The notes under the pieces: generated by a model
What the model saw: only the letters and a program-made list of their open reading frames with translations
What the model was told of the DNA's origin: nothing
Databases searched by the model: none
From: Rachycentron canadum
Lineage: Eukaryota > Chordata > Actinopteri > Carangiformes > Rachycentridae
Assembly (NCBI GenBank): GCA_038496675.1
Contig: CM076651.1
Coordinates: 7,109,690-7,173,689 of the forward strand
Direction: 5' to 3'
Length of the DNA: 64,000 nucleotides
Part shown: piece by piece, positions 37,857-49,419 of the stretch
How the letters are laid out: every line of letters begins with the position of its first letter
Numbering within the stretch: position 1 is the first letter of the stretch
Made by a program: the position numbers and the translations under genes

Positions 37857-38483
37857 TCAGTAAAATGGTGAATGTCCAACTCTTTTGGGGAAGTCACAGC
37901 ATTTACAATATGGGTTGAAGACAAGACCTGTGTTGCAGTTTTGGAGGAAAGTTATCCCATTGGCACAGTTGTAAAATGACTTTGGGTTATAAGGGTTGGC
38001 GTAAATCCCATCTGCCCTTCCACTGCAGAACTTGTGTTTAATGGTTTTGCTCGTAGTTGTGGTTTTGGCTGTTGGGGTATAGTCTGGATAATCTGAAAGA
38101 GAAAAGAAATATAAAATATTGGATAAAATGAAATTTAACCCTGGTTGATCATCATTTCATGTGTTGATATCACTGAACATTATTGTATTACATTATTATA
38201 TATATGATTATAGATAGATTTTTAAAAAGAACAAGTCAACAATTTCAATATAAAAACAATAAAATCAATAACAGATGTTCACCTTGATGCTTATGGCAAC
38301 AAATCAAATGAAAAACCGGATACATGAGAGACACATGACATTTGTCTTACCTGGAACAAGGAGATGATGCAGGTGGCTGATGAGGGGATATTTGCCACCT
38401 TTACAGAAATGTCCACTGAAGTCATCCAGGTCCAGAGACCAGACGAAAACTCCTCCATAGTGGTTTGTATTAACGTATCTGAC
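37857..38483 (-). CDS. Partial chitinase-like gene F' (last two exons; 5' part in assembly gap)
   Basis: Exon 38351-38483 (133 bases) encodes the last barrel segment, VRYVNTNHYGGVFVWSLDLD and onward to LHHLLVPG. Exon 37857-38092 encodes a Thr/Lys-rich linker (TPTAKTTTTSKT) and a six-cysteine CBM14 ending CCDFPKRVGHSPFY (stop TGA at 37857-37859). Phases join correctly. Everything upstream is lost in the N run starting at 38511. This could be the true 3' end of gene F or the tail of another gene. Confidence 0.75.
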
Positions 38484-38510
38484 CTGAGAGGATGAGGACA
38501 AAAACAAAAT

Positions 38511-39010
38511 NNNNNNNNNNNNNNNNNNNNNNNNNNNNNNNNNNNNNNNNNNNNNNNNNNNNNNNNNNNNNNNNNNNNNNNNNNNNNNNNNNNNNNNNNN
38601 NNNNNNNNNNNNNNNNNNNNNNNNNNNNNNNNNNNNNNNNNNNNNNNNNNNNNNNNNNNNNNNNNNNNNNNNNNNNNNNNNNNNNNNNNNNNNNNNNNNN
38701 NNNNNNNNNNNNNNNNNNNNNNNNNNNNNNNNNNNNNNNNNNNNNNNNNNNNNNNNNNNNNNNNNNNNNNNNNNNNNNNNNNNNNNNNNNNNNNNNNNNN
38801 NNNNNNNNNNNNNNNNNNNNNNNNNNNNNNNNNNNNNNNNNNNNNNNNNNNNNNNNNNNNNNNNNNNNNNNNNNNNNNNNNNNNNNNNNNNNNNNNNNNN
38901 NNNNNNNNNNNNNNNNNNNNNNNNNNNNNNNNNNNNNNNNNNNNNNNNNNNNNNNNNNNNNNNNNNNNNNNNNNNNNNNNNNNNNNNNNNNNNNNNNNNN
39001 NNNNNNNNNN
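38511..39010. other. Assembly gap (500 N)
   Basis: Exactly 500 N, a conventional placeholder length, so the true size is unknown. It lies within duplicated chitinase-like sequence: 37540-38100 and 39011-39520 are paralogous. Missing or collapsed exons are likely here. Confidence 0.95.
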
Positions 39011-39291
39011 ATAATCTTTACTGTCAGATATACGTTGGAGCGTATTTCTTTAATGAAGGAGAGCTAATGGAAATTCATCTCACAATGTTGAAGGATTCAT
39101 CTGAAAATTTGTTTGTGGTCTTTTGAAATATTCATGTAGATGAGAGAGGCCTAGAAGAGCGAGGATAATTATTATTGAGTACTTTTTCCAGATAAATACA
39201 TTGAAGAGTCATCAGAAATTATAACTCCATTTGAAAGTGCTATACATTGGTTTTTAAGAATCAGTGTTACTACTGAAGTAGAGTAAAATGA

Positions 39292-39515
39292 TTAATGTCT
39301 AACTCTTTTGGTGAAGTCACAACATTTACAATATGGGTTGAAGACGAGACCCGTGGGGCAGTTTTGGATGTATGTTATTCCATTGGCACAGTTGTAAAAT
39401 GACTTGGGGTTATAAGGGTTGGGGAAAAGCCCATCTGCCCTTCCACTGCAGAACTTGTGTGTAACAGTTTTGCTAGTAGTTGTGGTTTTGGTGATTGGGG
39501 TATAGTCTGGATAAT
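39292..39515 (-). pseudogene. CBM14 exon stranded downstream of truncated gene F
   Basis: Open minus-strand exon encoding DYPDYTPITKTTTTSK, six cysteines and the ending CCDFTKRVRH, stop TAA at 39292-39294. The reading frame is intact, but the exon that should precede it (the GGVFVWSLDLDDF exon) is absent between it and gene F. Its start phase cannot follow gene F's exon 9 directly. It is either unused or served by an exon missing from the assembly. Confidence 0.7.
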
Positions 39516-39648
39516 CTGAAAGAGAATGAAAGTCACATGTTGAACGAATAACATTTAATCCTGGTTGATCATTACTTTATCAGTTGATATCACTGAGCAT
39601 GACTATACTTACATCTCTAGAAAAAAAGAGCACACAATTGAACTATGT

Positions 39649-42092
39649 TTATTTGTTTACTTTCTGATCAGCAATCAGCTGGACTTGGACACTGTCAAGA
39701 TACAGGCAAATCTGAAAAAAGTCATGAAGTCATGAAAAAGTCATGAAATTTGACAAACCTAATAGAGTTGAAGCTGATGGTGAACAATAAGGCTTCAGAT
39801 AGAAATATCAAATTTTCACTGCTTGCAGTTTTACCTCATAGTAGGCCCACATTCCTTTCATACGGGTGTAGTTGCCTTCTCTACCAGCAACCGTGACTGG
39901 TGCTCCCACACCAGTGCAAGTAGAGGTGAGGGTATAAACTCGTCCATAGGATGCTATGCCCAAGTTTAACTTATCTGCAGGTGCTCCCTGGTCCTCCCAG
40001 TACTGCATACCATAGTCCTGAAATATGCAGAAAAAAATACAATTAGGATCAGAAAATATCTATAAATATAAATAAAGTTCAGTTGAAATAGGCCTCCTGG
40101 TACTTACAGCGTTGGAGTAGATTTTGTCTCCAGTATCGTGGGATCCCTTATACAAGGGGCTGTGATGTAATGCAACAGTTTCCAAGGAGCCATGAAAGTC
40201 AAATGTCAGCACATTGATGAAATCCAGGTGCCTGATAAAATGCAGAGAAGATCATGTTAACCAAAGCACCTCAACAGCTAAACATGGGAATAATGTCAAG
40301 AATTAGATTCAAAGAGTTTACCCAGCAATCTCTGCGACTTCATAACTGGCATCGATGACTGCTTTCTCAGCAGAGACACTAGCGATGAGGAACAATCTGT
40401 CACGCAAAGTTTTAGTTGCCTCAGCCGCAAATGCAGCTTTGAGCTCCTACACCAGAAGAGAACATGGGTCACTTTCAATCAAGTTTAAAGAATATATTTA
40501 TCGTGTCATATTTCTGAGAATCCTAGAAAAGAAGATCTGACCTTGATCAACAGTGTAAATTTCTGTTTGTTGTTTGATTGGCTTCCTGCTGTTGCAGGAA
40601 ACCACCAGTCCAGGCTGAGTCCATCAAAACCATAAGTTCTCAGGAGTGTGATGGCAGACTGGATGAACCTTCTTCTTCCATATTGTGTTGCCACCATTGT
40701 ATTGAATCTGATAAAGATTGGGACAATAAAAGTGTTCTCACAGATGGAAAATATGCAGTTGCAGACATCCTCAGGCAGCAGTCAAATTTAGCAGTACAAG
40801 TAGTTGGAGTAAAATGAAAAAACTTTGGCATATAAAACCACAGCATAATTTGGATAACAAACAATTTATTTAAATTTTCTGTAATTTAAATTAATTTTAC
40901 AGCTAATTTGTATCATAAGTTAAATAAATTAAATAATTGATGATATATCCTAACATGAGCTTTTGAATACTATTAAACCTTTCATACCTTTCATGAAGCA
41001 ATTTAATTTTTTGCACATCACCAAGAATAGTACATTTTGTGCAATTGTATTTGTGTGATTGTTTTGCAGCAAACTGGTACTGTTATGGATTTCTTCATGA
41101 AAGGCACAATCAGTATCAGTATCAATCACTGAATATCTTTTACTATTGTGGGCTATATCTGCACTATCAGGTGGTTTTTCATATTTACATTACACATTTT
41201 TTTTGCATTTGATGAGTCAATTGTGAAATAAATGTATTAATATAATAAAACAAGTACTGCATGTAACTCACCTGTGTGTGTCACCAACTGCCAACAGGGT
41301 TTTGAGCAGTGGATTTCTGTGGGAGCATCAAAGTTTAGTGATATGACATTTAACAACAAGACAAAACTGAAGAATGTTTCCAAAATCTGACCTGGATTTG
41401 AGAGCATTGAATGAGTGATAGAGGTTATAGTCAGATGCTCTCTTGGGGACCAGAGCATTTGCACTGCTAATGTCAGAGAAGGTGAAGATCAGATGGGTAC
41501 ACTTGTTGGGATCAATGTCATGAATCCCAAACTTCCCGCTCTCCACTCTCTGTTCAGACAAGCTGTTATAGTAACACACCAGCCTGGAGGAAGAGGCTGA
41601 GACATGAAGAAGATAGTTTCAAATGGATTTCATCAGTTTTTGAAGATAGAATTTTGTTACATTTGAATGCATTTTATAAACTTACCCAAGCTGGCGATGA
41701 TCAAACAGAGACCTTCAAAGTGAAAAAGTTGGTCAGCATGAGGTTAAAAACAATGTCAGTTCAACCAAATTACAAACAAAAAATGCTTGGTGGTGGAGTG
41801 GAATTTCAATATACATGCAAAGCAGCAGCAAAAAACTATCTTTACAATATTCTTGATAATCCACAGACCTCACTGTACATGTTGTGTGAATGATCCAGAG
41901 TAATGTGCTCGCTATTTCTGCATGTGCAATGTTTAGCAATAGAAACAATATTCCACCTATCTTCCTTATAATGACTGTCGGCAGAAATCTGGATGGAGTG
42001 TAAATATAATTGATTTAGTTTCACTGACCCTTTTTAATGAAGCTTTCACTTGATCAGTGTGTCTTACCTGCAGTCAGAAGTAGCTTGCACAT
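39649..42092 (-). pseudogene. Chitinase-like gene F, 3'-truncated
   Basis: Intact coding exons: 42068-42092, 41686-41712, 41392-41596, 41272-41316, 40542-40707, 40322-40446, 40108-40231, 39835-40017. Exon 10 (from 39711) is cut in mid-exon: the sequence leaves the family after DQKV and reaches a TAA at 39649-39651, giving about 320 residues. The rest of exon 10, the next intron and the 133-base exon are deleted. The catalytic segment is DGLSLDWW (W136), with GDTHR in place of GGWNFG. Exon 6 keeps the ancestral 166-base length, unlike A, B, D and G. It may be a recent pseudogene, a secreted truncated protein, or a gene whose true 3' exons are those at 37857-38483 with exon 10 hidden in the gap. 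Confidence 0.8.
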
Positions 42093-42227
42093 GTTGCCAC
42101 TATGTAACTAAAACAAAAAAAGAGGAAGGTCAAAGCATGAGTCTGGTTACATACATGGCAATAGTTAAATAAACAGTCAAACTGATAAATGAATGAATAA
42201 GTGAATAAAGAATAAAGGTTTACTCAC

Positions 42228-42312
42228 AAAGACAAAGGTGAGAGAAGTATACGCTGTCTCTCTCCTGTGACTGATGACTGACTGACGGATGGTCTGGCTC
42301 TTATATTGGGTA
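42228..42312 (-). promoter_or_regulatory. Core promoter and non-coding exon 1 of gene F
   Basis: Sense-strand CCCAATATAAGAG (42310-42298), then CAGTCAGTCATCAGTCACAG and an exon ending GTCTTT with donor GTGAGT. It is closest to the promoter of G. Confidence 0.7.
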
Positions 42313-44180
42313 GATAGCTCTGAGGGTGTGGCACTTTAATGGGGTTAAAATGGGTGATGAAGGGTTTTGTTGAAATTGTTCAAAGCAATTAGACACAGAT
42401 AAACCATTCATACCACAGCGGGCCATTTTTACTTTTAATTAAAATGTGTACAACCCCTGATCATTCCAAATTGAAACCTCTATAGGCAGTGTAACTACAT
42501 GGCCATGTCAGTCAGTCTTTTGCTTCTTTTGGCACTGGTCAGACTGAAATGTGTCAATATTTCATGTTATGCCATAAGAAAAAAAAAAGATAAATAAACT
42601 AAGAGGGTGAATGTAATATGTAAAATGTAATAAACAGCTGCAGTTGCATTTAACTGTTTAACCAAACGTACATGCTGAACTTAGTGTTGTCATTCAACTT
42701 GTGATTTTCTGACAAAGTAACAGATTATAATTGGTTCTTAGCCTTAGGGGACAGTGGTATGTGGTAATTAAGAACACTGTGTTATGTCTATTAAGTGTAA
42801 TTTTATTTTTATTTTTTTTACTTCCCTTCTTATCTTTCTTACTTATTCAGCACGTGTGTGGTTTAAAGATCAGATGCACAGCATGTGCAATCCAAACAAA
42901 AGCATATATCCATGTGGCTTGTGTTAACACTGGTTCATAAAGCAATTAAATATTAAGGTAAGGCAATTTGATTCGTACAGCCAGGTTAACAACAAAGTGT
43001 CTTACTTAAGACAAGGCATTTAGAGAGGATAAAACCAAAAAGACTAGCCCTATCTTGTGGTAATTAAGTATATACACATAATTATACAATTAAATATTCT
43101 TTGAAGGAAATGTAATTGGAAAAAAATTTATTACTATAATGAGGAAACCCTCATTTGCATATAAGTGAAAATTGCAAATATGTTGAAACTGAATTGGTCA
43201 AATGTTCTCTGAAATAGTGAGCTGGAGACAGACAATAGCAGCATTTTCACATTACACTACAATATACCATGAAGCAAGCAAGCAAAGGTTACCAGTTGTT
43301 ATTATAAGCTATAGCATATTTTACAGAGTCACAAAAGACTTCAAAAAAAGAATAAAATCAAATGAAAGAACTAAAATTAAAATAAATACACACAAAATAT
43401 ACGAGAGTAAAAACAGACATAAGACACTACTTAAAAGCATAAAATAACACATGCATGTTTTTAGGTGTTTTTAAAAGAGTCCACATAGTCCAAGGATGTC
43501 AGATTTAGTGGAAGGCTATTCCACAGCTTGGCGTGGTAAGGTTTTGAGGTCCTAAAGCATCTTCATGGTATGCTTGGAAGGCTCAGGGTGGATGACCTAA
43601 GAGCTTGTGGTGTGTGGTCTAAGGAGATCTGTAATGCATTCTGGGGACTGCCCATGGAGAGCTCTAAAAGTGAGAACAAAAACTGTTTGACATCTAGTTT
43701 TTAGTTAGTCAGACTCACAAGTTTGTGGTGCTCATAAGCTTTGAATGATAAACACAACTGAATGTCACTGGCACACAAATGGTGGGAGATGTTGCTTAAA
43801 TATATATAATTATATGTATTAACTATAATATAATTTACCCACAGAGATACAGAGAAAACCACAGCCCTTGGAAGGCAAAACATAAAAACCGCCTGAGGTG
43901 AGGCGCAATCAGAACATGAGAGAAAGCATCCCTCGTCACTGATGGATGCCGGGCTTTCGCATGGGGCAACAATTTCAGGCATCTCTGTTATGCACACCAT
44001 ATGGAATGGCATTACCTTGAGGAAATTGTCGAGCCTCGTCAAGTTACACACTACACTGAGCAATTGCGCCATCTCACTGCCATGTGTGTGAACCTGCAAT
44101 TCATGCAAGGTTGCTCTGAGAGGTCCTCTCTCAGGTGCTCGACGCCAGAACGAGAGGGGCAAAGATCATGGCTGTCTGGT
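42313..44180. other. Spacer upstream of gene F, no gene seen
   Basis: 42845-42880 is a copy of the conserved upstream block. 42955-43040 resembles a LINE-tail-derived repeat. The 153-codon minus-strand frame at 43701-44162 shows no recognisable domain. I see no supported gene. Confidence 0.5.
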
Positions 44181-44640
44181 TGAAGAGGGGCCATAGAGGC
44201 AGTATGTAGCAAGCGGAAACTGCCTGCGTGACCCTAAAGCGCTACTCTGAGGAGCAAACCAGACACCAGCACCAGAGTAAAAGTAAAAAATAAGTCTTTT
44301 TATTTATACAAAAATGGGTTTAAAAGGCTATAGTCCAGAGGCGGTTGAAGGGTCAAGGTGAGTCCGAGCTGTCCAGGCAGAGGGGGGAGAAAGGGGGTGG
44401 GGGAGGGGTCTCTATCTCTCTCTCACTCTCTGTATGGCCAAGTCCGCTCCTCTTAGTTGCTGCTTTAGGGCCCCATATTAAGCCGTCGTCCTGATCCTGC
44501 CCCAGTTCCTCCCGGTTTCAGCACACTCCAGACTCCACTTCCAGCGCTCAGTCCCCCTCCACGACCAACTCTCCTGTCTCCACTCTCCTCGCTCGGATCA
44601 GTACCTGTAGGTATATAAAAACACCCCCACACAGCTTGTG
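44181..44640 (-). mobile_element. LTR-like GC-rich repeat
   Basis: Sharply more GC-rich than its surroundings. A poly-T/A block (aataagtctttttattta) and TATA-like sequence are laid out as in fish LTRs. No defined ends or target-site duplication were found, so this is tentative. Confidence 0.3.
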
Positions 44641-44734
44641 GCCCAATCTTTTCCTCCCATACTTCGGTTCCCCCATAGTCACCCCGTGACGCAGTACATT
44701 AATGTAAAGTACATTAATACTTCAACCAGTATAA

Positions 44735-45050
44735 GCTATTGTCGTCAGCCAACGCCAACAAGCCTGCCAAAGCGCAAGCAGTTTTGCAAACTGTGGCACA
44801 AAGCAGGAGCTAGTAGTATGCCAAGTTGTGTTGGGAGCGGGACCTGAAAGCGCTGCCATCACCAACAGGGGGATGCATCAACATCCAAACACTGTTGCTA
44901 ACTGTAGCCACAAAAGAAAGATCACATTGGGAGTGGGCAGCAGAGAGACAGCCCTAACCAAAAAGATGAACAAGTCAGCTCCAGTAAAAGCAATACTGCT
45001 AACTGCTAACCAACAAAACAACCAATTATGTTGGAAGCAGGAGTGAAAAC
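44735..45050. repeat. Degenerate tandem repeat, unit about 105 bases
   Basis: Related segments near 44823, 44926 and 45027 share an agttgtgttgggagcggga-like core (attgggagtgggcagcagag, tatgttggaagcaggagtga), preceded by a ctgctaactg-like motif. Unit boundaries are approximate. Confidence 0.4.
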
Positions 45051-45524
45051 AATTAGACTGCGCAAAAACCTTATGTGAAATGGAAACACAAAATACTGTA
45101 CAGCAACAGGTGCTGGAGGTGCAGGAGGAGTGAAATAAATAGACTCACCAGCAAAAATGAATAACTACAACAAAGATCACCACTGAGCCAAGCACTACTA
45201 TGTAACTGTAAAAGTATTACCCCCATGCTCCTGCTCAACATCTGCTCAACATCTGCTGAGGCAATAATTATTATTAGTTATCATTATTTAACATAAATAC
45301 TTACACTTGTATTATTGCTTATATTATTATTTTAACTTACTGTTGTTATTTGCTTATTTACTATTATCATTGGTTTCAGTCACTGCCATCATCTTTAATA
45401 CATTTGCACGTTGTGCTTGTATGCCATTGTGCTCTCTTTTCTCCTGCTCTCTCTCTCTGTCTCTTCCCTTCTCTTTCTTCCTCTCTTTCTCTCAACCCAC
45501 CGGTCAAGGCATATGGCCGCCCAC

Positions 45525-45690
45525 CCCTGAGTCTTGTTCTGTTCAAGGTTTCTGCAGCCAAGTGCCTGCTCACGGTGGGATTTGTTGGGTCCCTTTAAAT
45601 AACTTTATAAAGAGTTTGTTTTAGACCTGATCTATATGTAAAGTGCCTTGAGATAACTTTGCTGTGATTAGGCACTATATAAAAAAAGTT
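45525..45690 (+). repeat. Short interspersed repeat (LINE-tail/SINE-like)
   Basis: Contains ggtgggatttgttgggtccc, then ttataaagagtttg, agacctgatctatatgtaaa and gtgccttgagataact. The same family occurs reversed at 54610-54735 inside gene H. Upstream, 45420-45500 is a CT-rich run. Confidence 0.6.
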
Positions 45691-47690
45691 AGATTTGATA
45701 CAGTTTACCACCTAGCTGGGACTGCAATGCCTTTACCAAAATAAAATTAAAACATAAGCACTGTGATCAGCTACATTTAACAACTGAGTGAATTAGTTTT
45801 AGATGACGATTTAGCCTCGTTTGGGTCATGGGAAACATTACTATAGAACATTACTATTTGTTGAAGCTTACTCATAAATTACATGCATAATCTCCTTTTA
45901 ATCTTGTGTCATGTCAGAGACTCAGCTACAACAACTTAAATCTTTAAGCACTTATATATATTTTTTTTATTTTTTTTGGTTGATTAAAAAGACTCAACTG
46001 TATCCCCGTGTGTATTTTTAGTGATGCAAAATAAAACCCACAGGAAGGTTGCACTCAAAGTGAAAAGGTTCCGGGGTAGCTGAAAGATGCTATAGTACAA
46101 AAACCTAAAAAAATAAAAAAACCTGGTTAAGTGAGAAGCGGTCCTCTGGAGGGTGTCCAATAAGAACCCAACCATAGATATCCTACTTTAATATCAAAGA
46201 AGTTTAGTGTATTAAGGGTATTAAGTGCCTTATAAAGTTTTAAATGGTTCTGTAATAGAAAGAAAATTCAAGAAAATGTTGGGATTAATGGAAAATGATC
46301 CTCTTGATTAAGATTTTGACCCACCCCTTCCCATAAAAGGTAAAAAAATAGTTCAAGGGGATTGAAATATTTATATCCTCGATACCTGTTACTGTAAATA
46401 TTACTATATATTTTTTTCATACCTGGAAGAACCATTTCAGATTCACCAGAGTGGACTGTATTTAACCTTTATGTTAGTTAAACATCTTGTCATTTTACCT
46501 ATGCCCCATGTGTTGCTGAAGCAAATTGAGACACTGCAGGTGAATGTAAGTAGAAGTTTAACACTTTACTTTCTGAATTAGACTGCATGGAGTATTTGTG
46601 AAGGTGTACGATGGATAATATAAAAAGCTTTTAAAAGCCAACTCACTGTTAAAGATTAAATCAGTGGTTTCCAACATTCTTGGCATCTTACATCACAAAA
46701 AGCAGTATTTGTGGAGCTTACATTTCTGATGTGTATGAGTCGTCAACAGTTCCACAAAATTGTGGGGGTTTTTTTTCCTCTAAATGTTTCACAGGGTTTC
46801 ATTTCAATAAATGTTCAAAAGTAAACATCTGCTCAGCAAAGGACTCGAGTAGCCAAACTTTGGGGGAAAAAAAAAAATTTTAATTCACAATTTTACAGTA
46901 AGACAAATCACGTGATGGATAGATATAAACCAAGAAACACACACATCCAAACAATAGGATTAGATACACCACAGAAATGATATATGAGTAAACATATAAT
47001 TAAATAAGGCTTATCAGTTTAAATAATGTTAGGAAAAATAGCAATAAGCTTCACTCACAAGGGCAAAAAATGCAAAAAAGCACCAGTTCCTTTACGGGAC
47101 AGAACTGGACAGAAGGCTGTTCTAAGGTCAGATTGAAGGCGAGATATTGCTTCCACTTCAAAATGATGTTTATTTTCAGCTTTAACTGGGCAGTCACTGT
47201 CAGTTCTGCCTGCCCTGAAGGCACAGAGCTGAATATTTGAACTTTACTATGCAAAATGATTTGTGAGTTTGGCACACTCAAATGACTCAATAGTGTTTGT
47301 GCCCTGGTATGAGGCCTTTGTGCCCTGAAAATATTTTTTGGCACCTAAGGCCAAATGGCCTCGCCTCTAAAATGACAGGATTCCTGACTTGCTCTAAACT
47401 GGAAACACAATACTGGATACAATTAATGAAAGCAACACGATAATAATTGTAATTACACAGTGAAAGTTCTTCTTATTATGTATCCATAGAAGAAATAATG
47501 AAAGCAATATTCTGTACTAACAGTTATGGATGGGAGCTGATGAAAAAGAGCAAGCAAACCCATGATTTAATATATACTTAAGTATAAGTATTTTTCCCAC
47601 ATAACAACAGTGAATAATCATAAGAAATTAGTGCCTCGTGTTTGTTGGTAAGAATCACTATTACCACTTATGTAGAGTGAAACAAAATGA
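45691..47690. other. 3' flank of gene G, no gene seen
   Basis: AT-rich, with no conserved coding signal. 46895-46990 resembles the flank at 3145-3200 downstream of gene A (aaatcacgtgatggatagatataaacca), again duplicated array flank. Confidence 0.5.
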
Positions 47691-47702
47691 ATGTGCAACT
47701 CT

Positions 47703-49350
47703 TTATGGAAAGACACAGCATTTGCAAAATCTTCTGAAAACCAGACCTGTGGGGCAGTTCTGGAGGTGTGTTATCCCATGATCACAGTTGTAGAAAGTCT
47801 TTTCATCATTTGGGTTGGCATGAACCCCATCTGTCTGGTCACGACAGAAATTATCAGGATCTGTTGTGGTAGAAGTTGTGGTTGTAGTGGTGGTTGTAGT
47901 GGTGGTTGTAGTGGTGGTTGAGGGTGTAGTTGTGGTTGTGGTTGTGGTATAGTCTGGAAAATCTGAAAAAGAATCAAGTCAAATATTGGGTTCTATGTTG
48001 TTTAATCCTGCTTGACTATCACATAATTTGTGAATATCATTGAGTTTGGCTATACTTTCTGAACAGAGAGTGGTAACATTGAAACTGATGCCATTAGATC
48101 AAATGAAGGACCACCAGATCACAACAGGATATGAAGACACTTTGCATTGCATTTTTCTCACCTGGAACAAGGAGCCCATGCAGGTGGCTGATGAGGGGGT
48201 ATTGGCCCTCATTACAGAAATTTCCACTAAAGTCATCCAGGTCCAGAGACCAGACGAAGACTCCTCCAAAGTTGTTCATATTTAGGTAGTTGACCTGACA
48301 GGATGAGGATAAAAATAATTCTACACCTGAGGTCATGTTGATAAAACTTGTTTAACCAAATTAGTGTAATACCAGCATTTGAAACGTTTTAACTTAATTA
48401 AACAGATGATTACCTTTGCGTCAAGGCTGTCTTTGTTATCAAATCCAACCCACTGATTGTCTACGACGGCATATGGGACTTTCTGATCAGCAATCAGCTG
48501 GACTTGGACACTGTCAAGGTACTGGCAAATCTGAAAAAAGGGTCAAATGTCAAATTTAGATGTCATGAATATTGTCTCACCAAATATAATAGAGTCTGTT
48601 ATAATAAGGCTATTATATGCATTTTTAATTTTCAGTCTTTCAGTGCAGTTTTACCTCATAGTAGGCCCACAGTCCTTCCATACTGGTGTAGGTGCCTTCT
48701 CTACCAGCACCACTGACTGGTGCTCCAACACCACTACAAACAGAGAGGAGGGTATAAACTCGTCCATAGGATGCTATGCCCAAATTGAGCTTATCTGCAG
48801 GTGCTCCCTGGTCCTTCCAGTACTGCATTGCATAGTCCTTAAATATACAGAAAAAGACAACAACTAGAATCAGATAACTTCTTTAAATATAAATGAGTTC
48901 AGTTCAGTTGAAATAGGCCTCCTGGTACTTACAGTGTTGGAGTACATTTTGTCTCCAGTATCTTGGGATCCCTGGAACAAGGGGCTGTGATGTCCTGTGA
49001 CAGTTTCCAAGGGACCGCGGAAGTCAAATGTCAGCACATTAATGAAATCCAGGTGCCTGATAAAATGCAGAGAAGATCATGTTAACCAAAGCACCTCAAC
49101 AGCTAAACAGCTAAACAAATGTCAAGAATTAGATTCAAAGAGTTTACCCAGCAATCTCTGCGACTTCATAACTGGCATCGATGACTGCTTTCTCAGCAGA
49201 GACACTAGCGATGAGGATTAATCTTTCACGGTAAGTGTTAGCTGCCTCAGCCACAAACGCAGCTTTGAGCTCCTACATGAGAAGAGAACATGGGTCACTT
49301 TCATTCAAGTTTAAAATTTATATATATATATAAATATATGTGTGTGTGTG

Positions 49351-49419
<69 letters not shown>

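Noticed and set aside
38492..39067. Long frame across N
   Set aside because: Artefact of an assembly gap; the same applies to the frames at 60947-61660.
43701..44162. 153-codon minus-strand frame
   Set aside because: No recognisable domain, no splice or promoter context, and next to LTR-like repeat.
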